Below are positions 9,344-15,853 of a stretch of 61,323 nt of DNA, piece by piece; within the stretch, counting starts at the first letter, position 1; the number at the start of each line of letters is the position of its first letter. Source of the DNA: CAZPAV01 sp964584755 (lineage in GTDB: Bacteria > Actinomycetota > Acidimicrobiia > Spongiisociales > UBA5794); NCBI GenBank assembly GCA_964584755.1, contig CAZPAV010000013.1:1-61323 (forward strand), written 5' to 3'. The notes under the pieces were generated by a model. That model had not been told where the DNA came from. It made no database searches and saw only the letters and a list, made by a program, of their open reading frames with translations. The position numbers and the translations under genes are program-made.

Positions 9344-9739
9344 TCACGGCTGCTCGCCCACGAACGCCCGGTACTCGACCGCGGCCCCGTCGCCTCCCGC
9401 CGGGCGGGCGGGCAGTCCCGCCACCTCCAGGCGGATCCGCTCCTCCGGGTACACCAGGCCCAGGTCGCGGGCGACCTGTGTCACCCGGACCGGATCCTGG
9501 AGCCGGGCGAGCTCCACCCGCAGGTCCCAGTGACGCGCCTCCTCACGCGCGATCTCGGCGTCGAGCCGTTGCAGCTCGAACGCACTGCGGTCGAGAGAGA
9601 TCCGCGCGTACGTCATGGCGAAGAGCGCGACCACCGCGGCGAGCGCGAAGACGACGAGCGGTCGCAGCCGCGGCACGCGTGCGGCGACCGGTCGGGTTCG
9701 CGCCCGCGGGAGGGTGCGCGGGGCGGTCCGGCTGGTCAC
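9344..9739 (-). CDS. ftsL: Cell division protein FtsL-like, single-pass membrane protein
   Basis: Protein of 131 aa in the position where ftsL always lies, between rsmH and ftsI. Seen: an Arg-rich cytoplasmic tail (about 1-25), one hydrophobic segment (PLVVFALAAVVALFAMTY, about 26-44), then a charged helical stretch with heptad-like spacing (LDAEIAREEARHWDLRVELARL) typical of the FtsL/DivIC coiled coil, and the DPVRVTQVARDLGLV motif common after it. It would join FtsB/FtsQ outside the membrane to activate FtsWI. The start is GTG at 9739-9737 overlapping the rsmH stop (GTGA); the longer open frame upstream is an rsmH shadow. Confidence 0.88.
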   Translation of the reverse strand: MTSRTAPRTLPRARTRPVAARVPRLRPLVVFALAAVVALFAMTYARISLDRSAFELQRLDAEIAREEARHWDLRVELARLQDPVRVTQVARDLGLVYPEERIRLEVAGLPARPAGGDGAAVEYRAFVGEQP

Positions 9740-10689
9740 GAGGTCACCTCCGCAGCGGGGGCCCGCTTCTCGGCGGCCCGGAGGCGCGCGCTCCGGGCGC
9801 GAGGGTTCCGTGCCACCTCCTCGGGGGTGGGCCGGAGGGGACGCCGGGTGAGCCGGCGCAGCTCGGCGGCGTGGCCGCACGTGCACACGGGGAGCTCCGG
9901 TGGGCACACGCACCCGGTGGCGCCCGCCACGAAGCGTCGCTTCACGATGCGGTCCTCGAGCGAGTGGTACGCGATCACCACGATGCGTCCTCCCGGGGCG
10001 AGGCGGGCGATGGCGGCGTCGAGCCCGGCGACGAGTGCATCGAGCTCGGCGTTGACGGCGATCCGAAGTGCCTGGAAGACCCGCCGCGCCGGATGACCGG
10101 CGCGCCGCGCCGGGGCCGGGACCGCGCCGGCGACGACGGCCGCGAGACGGGCCGTGTCCTCGATGGGTCGCGCGGCGACGATGGCCGCGGCGATCCGCCG
10201 GGCGTGACGTTCCTCGCCGTAGCGCCGGAGGATGCGGACGAGCTCCTCGAGATCGGCCTCGTTGACGATCGTCTCGGCCCGAGTCCTCGCATCGGGACCC
10301 ATCCGCATGTCGAGTGGGCCGCGCCGGTGATACGAGAAGCCTCGCGCCGGCGTGTCGAGCTGGTGCGACGAGACCCCGAGGTCGAGGAGGACGCCACCGA
10401 CGGGCTCATCTCCGATCTCCCGTCCGAGCACCTGCTCGAGGTGGGCGAAGTTCCCCAGGACGACCCGCAGGCGCGGATGGACCGGGGCGTGGGCCAATGC
10501 GTCCGGATCCCGGTCGATGCCGAGGATCCGCAGGTCGGATGCGGCCTCCAGGAGGGCGCGAGCATGCCCTCCGCCCCCGAAGGTGGCATCGACCACGAGT
10601 CGGGGTGCCGCGGGGAGGAGGAACCGCACGACCGCGTCGCGCAGCACCGGATCGTGGTAGGGATCGGGTGTGGCCGGGGTCTGAACCAT
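9736..10689 (-). CDS. rsmH: 16S rRNA (cytosine(1402)-N(4))-methyltransferase
   Basis: SAM-dependent methyltransferase (317 aa; formerly MraW) that modifies C1402 in the ribosomal decoding centre. The N-terminus has HDPVLRDAVV, then the SAM loop DATFGGGGHA at residues 34-43, and GVLLDLGVSSHQLD further on, all family signatures. A Cys/His cluster (CVCPPELPVCTCGHA) near the C-terminus is also usual. The ATG at 10689-10687 is only 3 nt downstream of a strong RNA hairpin whose 3' arm holds the only purine-rich stretch that could act as ribosome site, so translation may be controlled by folding. Confidence 0.96.
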   Translation of the reverse strand: MVQTPATPDPYHDPVLRDAVVRFLLPAAPRLVVDATFGGGGHARALLEAASDLRILGIDRDPDALAHAPVHPRLRVVLGNFAHLEQVLGREIGDEPVGGVLLDLGVSSHQLDTPARGFSYHRRGPLDMRMGPDARTRAETIVNEADLEELVRILRRYGEERHARRIAAAIVAARPIEDTARLAAVVAGAVPAPARRAGHPARRVFQALRIAVNAELDALVAGLDAAIARLAPGGRIVVIAYHSLEDRIVKRRFVAGATGCVCPPELPVCTCGHAAELRRLTRRPLRPTPEEVARNPRARSARLRAAEKRAPAAEVTS

Positions 10690-10770
10690 GGTCAGCCCCC
10701 CGGAGCGCTGGCGCCGAAATGGAAGCGGGCGGAGTCAGGGGCCTTCCATCTGGCATCCGGGGGGCTGGCC
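10690..10770 (-). ncRNA. Structured leader before rsmH, candidate mraW RNA motif
   Basis: Between mraZ and rsmH the transcript has a perfect 12-bp outer helix: bases 10756-10767 pair with 10693-10704. Inside is a perfect 7-bp helix, 10743-10749 with 10719-10725. The 3' arm of the outer helix is the G-run just before the rsmH ATG, so the likely Shine-Dalgarno region is paired. A conserved actinobacterial structured RNA called the mraW motif is known from leaders of this gene; position and shape fit, but I could not compare with its consensus. Nothing else is seen in the 120-bp spacer. Confidence 0.6.
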
Positions 10771-10809
10771 ATGAGCCAGACCCGGCGGCCGGCACGCGAT
10801 CCGTCGTCG

Positions 10810-11241
10810 TCATATTCCTTCCTCCGACAACACCTCCTCGATTCCGGCGTAGTACTCGTCCGCCTCGGCGGCCACGGTCTCCCAGACGTCGCTGGCCCAC
10901 AGCTCGATGTGGTCCGCGACGCCCACCACCGTCACGTCCTTCCCGAGGCCCGCATACGTCCGCAGTGCCTCCGGAACCTGGATGCGTCCCTGCCGGTCCA
11001 GGTTCTGGTCGGTCGCCGCGGCGAAGAAGGAGCGGGAGAAGTTCCGGGCCCGCCGGTCGGTCCGTGGGAGCCGGAGGACGCGGGCGGCCTCCTCCTCCCA
11101 CCGCCGGGCGGGGAAGACGAAGAGGCATCTCTCCTGCCCCTTGGTGACGACGCATCCTTGCGCCAGCTCGGAGCGGAACTTCCGTGGCATGACCACGCGG
11201 CCCTTGTCGTCGAGCGAGTGGTGATACTCCCCGAGGAACAC
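10810..11241 (-). CDS. mraZ: Transcriptional regulator MraZ
   Basis: First gene of the dcw cluster, 143 aa. It contains two copies of the AbrB/SpoVT-type swapped-hairpin motif: DDKGRVVMPRKFR at about residues 11-23 and DRQGRIQVPEALR in the second half, the MraZ hallmark. MraZ forms rings and binds repeated TGGG boxes in its own promoter, normally repressing the operon; such boxes are present just upstream. The start is GTG at 11241-11239 preceded by AAGGGCAGG. It ends about 120 bp before rsmH, with the structured leader between. Confidence 0.95.
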   Translation of the reverse strand: MFLGEYHHSLDDKGRVVMPRKFRSELAQGCVVTKGQERCLFVFPARRWEEEAARVLRLPRTDRRARNFSRSFFAAATDQNLDRQGRIQVPEALRTYAGLGKDVTVVGVADHIELWASDVWETVAAEADEYYAGIEEVLSEEGI

Positions 11242-11274
11242 GCGCCTGCCCTTCCGTCACGTTGCGTTCGTCAT

Positions 11275-11318
11275 CTCCCACGGAGCCCCACTTTGGCCCA
11301 TTTCGTACCACTTGTCAA
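11275..11318 (-). promoter_or_regulatory. mraZ/dcw promoter with 10-bp-phased MraZ boxes
   Basis: On the minus strand there is a -35 TTGACA (11318-11313), a 17-bp spacer and a weak -10 CAAAGT (11295-11290). Three TGGGnn boxes end exactly 10 bp apart (TGGGCC 11300-11295, TGGGGC 11290-11285, TGGGAG 11280-11275), with a fourth degenerate TGGTAC at 11310-11305 in the same phase. This is the repeat pattern bound by MraZ in other bacteria. The boxes cover the -10 and the start site, so repression by MraZ is the likely outcome. Confidence 0.8.
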
Positions 11319-11392
11319 CCCCAGGCGCCCACCTTCGCCCCACCTCCGCGGCCGGGCGCCTCCGCGCCGACGGGGAGGAGCGGCCGACCGGC

Positions 11393-11398
11393 TAGCGT
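11393..11398 (+). promoter_or_regulatory. -10 hexamer for a leaderless mRNA
   Basis: TAGCGT followed by 7 nt and then the GTG start of the PanE-like gene at 11406. With this spacing transcription would begin at or next to the start codon. There is no ribosome site in front of the gene. Confidence 0.55.
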
Positions 11399-11405
11399 CT
11401 CCGCC

Positions 11406-12188
11406 GTGGCCGCCTTCCCCCCTCCCGTCGTCGTGATCGGCATCGGTGAGCTCGGCGGCGTGTTCGCCCGGGGGTTCCTCCGCCTCGGCCGACCCGTCTT
11501 CCCCGTCACCCGAGCCATCCCCCCGACGGAGGCCGCCGCCGCGGTCCCCGACCCCGAGCTCGTGCTCGTCGCCGTGAGCGAGGACGACCTCCCCGGGATC
11601 CTCGAGGCGCTTCCCGAGACCTGGCGCTCCCGTACCGGTCTCGTGCAGAACGAGCTCCTCCCCCCCGACTGGGAGCGGCACGGCGTCGTCGACCCCACGG
11701 TGGCTCCCGTCTGGTTCGAGAAGAAGCCGGGCCAGGACGTCGCGATCATCATCCCCACCCCGATCGCCGGTCCCGCCGCACCGCTCGTCGCAGCCGCGCT
11801 CGCCACCCTCGCCATTCCCGCCACGCCGATCGACCGCGCCGGACTCGCCGAGGCCCTCGTGGTCAAGAACCTCTACATCCTCACCGCGAACCTCGCCGGC
11901 CTCCGGGTCGGCGGCACCGTGGGCGAGCTCTGGGATCGCCATCGGCCCCTCGCCGCCGCCGTCGCCGCAGAGGTGCTCGACCTCCAGGAGGCGCGCCTCG
12001 GGACGCCCCTCCCCCGCGAGCGACTCCTCGGAGCCCTCGCCACCGCCGTCGCCGCCGACCCCGCCCACCGGGCCACGGGCCGCAGCGCCCCGCGGCGCCT
12101 CGCCCGCGCCCTCGCGCAGGCGGCCCGCCTCGGAGTGGACGTCCCCACCCTCGCGTCGCTCCGGCACGAGGCGGACGCGTCCGCCTAG
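11406..12188 (+). CDS. NAD(P)-binding protein resembling ketopantoate reductase
   Basis: Protein of 260 aa. Its N-terminus FPPPVVVIGIGELGGVFARG is a Rossmann nucleotide-binding loop (GxGxxG) and the C-terminal half is an all-helical domain containing EALVVKNLYILTANLAGL, similar to the lysine/asparagine helix of PanE/ApbA reductases. Family members reduce 2-ketopantoate to pantoate, but it is too divergent for me to assign that substrate. The start is GTG at 11406, placed 7 nt after a TAGCGT -10 box; the frame extends upstream to 11262 but that part is in the mraZ promoter. It is divergent from mraZ. Confidence 0.7.
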   Translation: MAAFPPPVVVIGIGELGGVFARGFLRLGRPVFPVTRAIPPTEAAAAVPDPELVLVAVSEDDLPGILEALPETWRSRTGLVQNELLPPDWERHGVVDPTVAPVWFEKKPGQDVAIIIPTPIAGPAAPLVAAALATLAIPATPIDRAGLAEALVVKNLYILTANLAGLRVGGTVGELWDRHRPLAAAVAAEVLDLQEARLGTPLPRERLLGALATAVAADPAHRATGRSAPRRLARALAQAARLGVDVPTLASLRHEADASA

Positions 12189-12220
12189 CCTGCAGGCCAC
12201 CCCACGAGGAGGAGAGGAAC

Positions 12221-12763
12221 GTGCACGTCCTGGTCGCGACCGACGGACGGATCGATCCCGAGGAGGCGGCGGCCTTCGCGGCACCGCTCGCGGGCCCGGC
12301 CGGCCGCGTCACCGTGATGACCGTCGTCGAGATCCCCCGTCGGCTCCTCGACGACCTCCGTGACGCCATGGGCCAGCTCCGTGAGGTCGCCATCGACAGC
12401 GACGCCGAGTACGTCACGCCGCCCCCGGCCCCGGTCGTGGCCGGGTCGTCGGAGCCCGCCACCGAGACGCCACGCGCCTGGCCCGGCGACGACGCCATGA
12501 TCGCCCGCTATCTCGAGGACAAGCGCATCGCCTACACCGAACCGGTGGTCGAGGCCCTCCGCGCCCGGGGTGTCGCCGCGGAGGGGATCGTCGAGGAGGG
12601 CGAGAACGCCGCCGGCACCATCCTCCGCCGGCTCGACGAGCTCGGCGCGGACGTCATCGTCATCGGCGCCCACGGCCAGGGGTACTTCGAGGGCCTCCTG
12701 GGATCGACCGGTACGAAGGTCGTTCGGCGCTCCCCCAAACCCGTCCTCGTCCTCAAGGTCTGA
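12221..12763 (+). CDS. Universal stress protein (UspA family)
   Basis: Usp domain protein of 180 aa. It begins MHVLVATDGR, the conserved first strand, and ends with GAHGQGYFEGLLGST, matching the ATP-binding pattern G-x2-G-x9-G(S/T), then KPVLVLKV. A longer than usual acidic/proline linker (about residues 60-100) separates the two halves. The GTG start at 12221 has a strong ribosome site (GAGGAGGAGAGG) a few bases before. It sits 32 bp after the PanE-like gene and may share its transcript; its end faces the HNH gene. Confidence 0.85.
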   Translation: MHVLVATDGRIDPEEAAAFAAPLAGPAGRVTVMTVVEIPRRLLDDLRDAMGQLREVAIDSDAEYVTPPPAPVVAGSSEPATETPRAWPGDDAMIARYLEDKRIAYTEPVVEALRARGVAAEGIVEEGENAAGTILRRLDELGADVIVIGAHGQGYFEGLLGSTGTKVVRRSPKPVLVLKV

Positions 12764-12789
12764 GGAGCGGGGCCCGCCGGCACCTCCGC

Positions 12790-13284
12790 CTACCCCGCCA
12801 GGTACCGCTTCCAGGCGGGATCGGGTGCGACGCCCAGGGCCACGGCCACCCAGGCGTCACGCTGCGGAGGCCCGGGACGGCGGCGGAGCCGGAGGCCCGC
12901 CTCCTCGGGCGTCCGACCCCCCTTGCGCGTGTTGCATCGCCGGCACGACGCCACGACGTTCTCCCAGGTGTGCCCCCCGCCCTGAGACTTCGGGACGACG
13001 TGGTCGAGGTTCTCCGCCTGCCGTCCACAGTACTGACACTCGTGCCGGTCACGGATGAAGACGGCGCGTCGGTTGAGCGGGATCCGCCGCGCGTACGGGA
13101 TCCGCACGTAACGACGGAGACGGATCACCGACGGCGACGGCATCTCCAGGTGGGCCGACCGCCAGAGCACACCGTTCGCCTCCACGACATCGGCCCGCTC
13201 GCGCAGGACCAGGACGACCGCCCGTCGGATCGGGACGACCGAGAGCGGTTCGAGACTCGCGTTGAGCACGAGGGCACGGGCCAT
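12790..13284 (-). CDS. HNH endonuclease family protein
   Basis: Small nuclease-like protein of 164 aa. The N-terminus MARALVLNASLEPLSVVP is typical of a widespread actinobacterial HNH family. The HNH zinc finger is complete: CQYCG, then LDHVVPKSQGG, then WENVVASCRRCNTRKGG, giving two CxxC pairs and the His/Asn/His residues. Its biological role is unknown in this family. The ATG at 13284 follows TACGCT plus 6 nt on the minus strand, so it looks leaderless. It is divergent from the resolvase-like gene. Confidence 0.85.
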   Translation of the reverse strand: MARALVLNASLEPLSVVPIRRAVVLVLRERADVVEANGVLWRSAHLEMPSPSVIRLRRYVRIPYARRIPLNRRAVFIRDRHECQYCGRQAENLDHVVPKSQGGGHTWENVVASCRRCNTRKGGRTPEEAGLRLRRRPGPPQRDAWVAVALGVAPDPAWKRYLAG

Positions 13285-13290
13285 GCCGGG

Positions 13291-13296
13291 AGCGTA
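13291..13296 (-). promoter_or_regulatory. -10 hexamer for a leaderless mRNA (HNH gene)
   Basis: TACGCT on the minus strand, then 6 nt, then the ATG of the HNH gene. No ribosome site is visible between them. Confidence 0.5.
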
Positions 13297-13326
13297 CCAG
13301 CGCCGTCCGGCTCGCTCGGCGGCCCC

Positions 13327-13375
13327 TGACCACGGACCGACGGTCGTTGACCACGGAGGGTACCCGTGCGATACT
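13327..13375 (+). promoter_or_regulatory. Promoter with a 10-bp direct repeat before the resolvase-like gene
   Basis: A -35 TTGACC (13347-13352) and a -10 GATACT (13370-13375) are 17 bp apart. TGACCACGGA occurs twice, at 13327-13336 and 13348-13357, exactly 21 bp (two helical turns) apart, the second copy covering the -35. A 9-bp palindrome (CGACGGTCG, 13338-13346) lies between. This layout suggests an operator, perhaps for autoregulation; that is inference. Confidence 0.55.
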
Positions 13376-13414
13376 CGGCCCGGCGGGACGCTCGACGAGA
13401 ACGGAACGGAGATC

Positions 13415-13948
13415 GTGCGCGTCGTCGGCTACGTCAGAGAGACCCCCCACCTCGGGGACCGTGCGACTGCGTTCGCCCAGGGCGAGCACATCCGCCGATG
13501 GGTGAAGGAGCACGGTCATCGTCTCGTCGCGGTGTGCCGCGACACCCGGGACACCGACCAACCCGGGCCCGACGACGGATTCCGCGCGCTCCTCAACCTC
13601 GTCCGCTCGGGGAACACGGACGCGGTGGTCGTCGCCACCCTCGAGGTCCTCGCCGCGGACAAGATCCTCCAGGAGATCATCCTCGCCGACCTGCGCGGGT
13701 ACGGTGTCCCCGTCATCTCCGCGGAGCCTGCCGAGATGGAGGAGCTCACCGATCCCCCCGCCGACGCCACCCGACTCGTCGTGCGGGACGTGCTCGCCAA
13801 ACTGGAGGCGTACCGGGAGGAGTTCGACCTCCCCCGGAACGCGCCCGCCGACGACTCAGAGACCTCGGACGTCATCGTGGAGCTCGTCACCGGCCGGGAG
13901 GATCACTCCGCGGTGAGCGCCGCCCAGGCGGCACGGCCGATCGCGTAG
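13415..13948 (+). CDS. Resolvase-like N-terminal domain protein lacking catalytic residues
   Basis: Protein of 177 aa with the fold pattern of a serine recombinase catalytic domain: VVGYVRETPH at the start, a helix AFAQGEHIRRWVKEHGHRLV, then FRALLNLVRSGNTDAVVVATLEVLA. In active enzymes the first motif is YxRVS with the nucleophile Ser, and the later one is LDRLxR with catalytic Arg. Here these read YVRET and LEVLA, so Ser and the Arg pair are gone. No DNA-binding recombinase domain follows. It is therefore probably not a recombinase. The GTG at 13415 is chosen (GGAG/GGAA before it). Its last 46 nt overlap the convergent neighbour. Confidence 0.7.
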   Translation: MRVVGYVRETPHLGDRATAFAQGEHIRRWVKEHGHRLVAVCRDTRDTDQPGPDDGFRALLNLVRSGNTDAVVVATLEVLAADKILQEIILADLRGYGVPVISAEPAEMEELTDPPADATRLVVRDVLAKLEAYREEFDLPRNAPADDSETSDVIVELVTGREDHSAVSAAQAARPIA

Positions 13949-14541
13949 GCCCGGCCTCCCTCCGTCGCCGCCGATCCCACGGCGCGGCGCCGACCTCGCT
14001 CCAGGAGCACGGTCACCACCGGCGTCCCCATGAGCTCCCCGTCCACGATGGTCAGCACGGTGGGTTCCGACCCGGACGGGTCCACGAGGTCGGCCACCGC
14101 GGCGACGATCGCCTCGTCGACCCGTCGGGCATCGGGTCGGGCCCGGCGGGTGGCGGCTCGTCCCGTGGTGGTCTCGGCACGAACCCGCACCCCGTCCCGG
14201 CCCTCCTCGACGGCCACCCGGGCGAGGAGCTCGGCCACCGCCACGGCCACGGTCGCCGTCCGGGGAGCCGGACGCCCCACCTCGTTCCGGGCCGGGAAGG
14301 GTACGGGCGCCGGCGCCTCCTCGGCGAGACTTCCGGACGGACCGACCTCGGATCGCAGTCCGTGGGCGGCGAGAACGCCGCGGATCTCGAGACCGGCGCG
14401 CTCGGCGTCCGCTCCCGTGGCGAGCCGGACACGCACGCTTCGCGGCGAGACCTCGTCGTCGAGATCGACCGACTCCACCCCGTCGATGCGGAGCAGATCG
14501 TCACGCAGAGAACTCACGGCCCGCGAACCTCCCCTCTTCAC
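13903..14541 (-). CDS. Conserved-looking hypothetical protein, two domains
   Basis: Protein of 212 aa that I do not recognise. Residues 9-65 (SSLRDDLLRIDGVESVDLDD onward) look like a small alpha/beta sensor fold of ACT or BON type; a Pro/Ala linker follows; the C-terminal 110 residues (VAVAELLARVAVEE, then TVLTIVDGELMGTPVVTVLLERG) look like an alpha/beta domain faintly reminiscent of the LeuA regulatory domain. No signal peptide or membrane segment. The GTG at 14541 overlaps the stop of the upstream small gene (GTGA); another GTG at 14517 is possible. Its 3' end overlaps the resolvase-like gene by 46 nt. Confidence 0.65.
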   Translation of the reverse strand: MKRGGSRAVSSLRDDLLRIDGVESVDLDDEVSPRSVRVRLATGADAERAGLEIRGVLAAHGLRSEVGPSGSLAEEAPAPVPFPARNEVGRPAPRTATVAVAVAELLARVAVEEGRDGVRVRAETTTGRAATRRARPDARRVDEAIVAAVADLVDPSGSEPTVLTIVDGELMGTPVVTVLLERGRRRAVGSAATEGGRAYAIGRAAWAALTAE

Positions 14542-14786
14542 CCCTGGGTCCGGCGTTGCCGTTTCCACCACGCAAGATACGCCACCACGTCCTCGGGGGC
14601 AATCTCGGCCGTCGGGTCCCCGTAGGCGGTGACGATCCGCCAGCGCAGCAACGCGGGATCGGGAACGGGGAGGAACGGAGGTCGTGTCCACCAGCGACGC
14701 CGGGCGAGCGCGCCCAGCGCCCCGAGCGCCGCCCCCCACAGCGGTGGGTGCCGCAGCACGACCCTGACGACCCGCCACGAGAGCAT
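14538..14786 (-). CDS. Small hypothetical protein, 82 aa
   Basis: Unrecognised protein, rich in Arg, Trp and Pro, starting MLSWRVVRVVLRHPPLWGAAL. One weakly hydrophobic stretch (about 13-27) could touch the membrane. The ATG at 14786 is preferred over the upstream in-frame start at 14834 because TACGGT lies 7 nt before it. The last codons overlap the next gene (GTGA), so the two unknown proteins are probably made together. It is divergent from the MoxR gene. Confidence 0.6.
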   Translation of the reverse strand: MLSWRVVRVVLRHPPLWGAALGALGALARRRWWTRPPFLPVPDPALLRWRIVTAYGDPTAEIAPEDVVAYLAWWKRQRRTQG

Positions 14787-14793
14787 GCCCCCA

Positions 14794-14799
14794 ACCGTA
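14794..14799 (-). promoter_or_regulatory. -10 hexamer for a leaderless mRNA (82-aa gene)
   Basis: TACGGT on the minus strand, 7 nt before the ATG at 14786. It supports the shorter start of that gene. Confidence 0.5.
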
Positions 14800-14881
14800 C
14801 CGGGGTTCGTCGCATGGCGCCCACCCTCGCCCAACCCCGCCGGTCGGGTAATCTCCCCCCACCGACCGAGGAGAGCTCCGC

Positions 14882-15853
14882 GTGCAGATCACGCCCGGTG
14901 CGTTGCGATGGTTCACGACCTCCTTCGACGCCATCGTCGAGAACATCGAGCGGGTGATCCAAGGCAAGCGTCGGACGATCGAGCTCGTCACGATCGCCCT
15001 CGTCTCCGAGGGCCACGCCCTCATCGAGGACGTTCCCGGCGTGGGCAAGACGCTCCTCGCCAAGTCCCTGGCACGCTCCATCGACTGCTCCTTCCGGCGC
15101 ATCCAGTTCACCCCCGACCTCCTTCCCTCGGACGTCACGGGCGCCTCCGTCTGGGCGCGCGAGTCGGGCGACTTCGTCTTCCGTCCGGGACCCGTGTTCG
15201 GCAACGTCGTGCTCGGAGACGAGATCAACCGGGCGGGACCGAAGACCCAGGCGGCCCTCCTCGAGGCCATGGAGGAGCGGCAGGTCACCGTCGATGGCGT
15301 GACCCGTCTCCTCGATCCGCCGTTCATCGTCATCGCGACCCAGAACCCGGTCGAGCACGAAGGGACGTATCCGCTCCCCGAGGCGCAGCTCGACCGCTTC
15401 ATGATGCGACTCACCGTCGGATACCCGTCGCGCGCCAAGGAGCTCGAGATGCTGGAGCGCCACGGTGAGCACTCCCGCTTCGCGAAGCTCGGACCCGTCG
15501 TGCACGCCGACGACATCGTCGCCATGGCCGAGCTCGCCCGCCGGGTCCACGTCTCCGACGCCGTACGCGGCTACCTCATCGACCTCGTGGAGGCGACCCG
15601 GCGCTCCCCGCACCTGCTCCTCGGCGCCTCCCCCCGCGCCTCCCTCTATCTGCAGCGGGCGGCCCGCACCAGTGCCCTCGTCGCCGGTCGTGACTACGTC
15701 GTGCCCGACGACGTCAAGGCCATGCTCGAACCGGTGCTGAACCACCGACTCGTCCTCGGAGCCGAGGCGCGCCTCGAGGGCGTCACGGTGCAGGCGGTCC
15801 TCGGCGACGTCGTCGCGGCCGTGCCCGTCCCCGGGACGAGGATCCCGGCGTAG
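14882..15853 (+). CDS. MoxR-family AAA+ ATPase
   Basis: AAA+ ATPase of 323 aa. Walker A is EDVPGVGKT (about 49-57), Walker B is VVLGDEINRAGPKTQAALLEAM, sensor I lies in IATQNPVEHEGTYPLPEAQLDRF, all as in MoxR proteins. These act as chaperone-like ATPases, usually for proteins encoded by the adjacent DUF58 gene, which is next here. The GTG start has GAGGAG about 10 nt before it, and TAATCT upstream at 14849-14854 could be its -10. It begins a three-gene operon with DUF58 and transglutaminase genes. Confidence 0.93.
   Translation: MQITPGALRWFTTSFDAIVENIERVIQGKRRTIELVTIALVSEGHALIEDVPGVGKTLLAKSLARSIDCSFRRIQFTPDLLPSDVTGASVWARESGDFVFRPGPVFGNVVLGDEINRAGPKTQAALLEAMEERQVTVDGVTRLLDPPFIVIATQNPVEHEGTYPLPEAQLDRFMMRLTVGYPSRAKELEMLERHGEHSRFAKLGPVVHADDIVAMAELARRVHVSDAVRGYLIDLVEATRRSPHLLLGASPRASLYLQRAARTSALVAGRDYVVPDDVKAMLEPVLNHRLVLGAEARLEGVTVQAVLGDVVAAVPVPGTRIPA

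Noticed and set aside
7244..10096. 950-codon plus-strand frame opposite murE, ftsI, ftsL and rsmH
   Set aside because: Same shadow effect; no recognisable domain.
13262..13414. Longer start for the resolvase-like gene
   Set aside because: It would cover the promoter and run into the divergent HNH gene; the GTG at 13415 begins at the conserved first strand.
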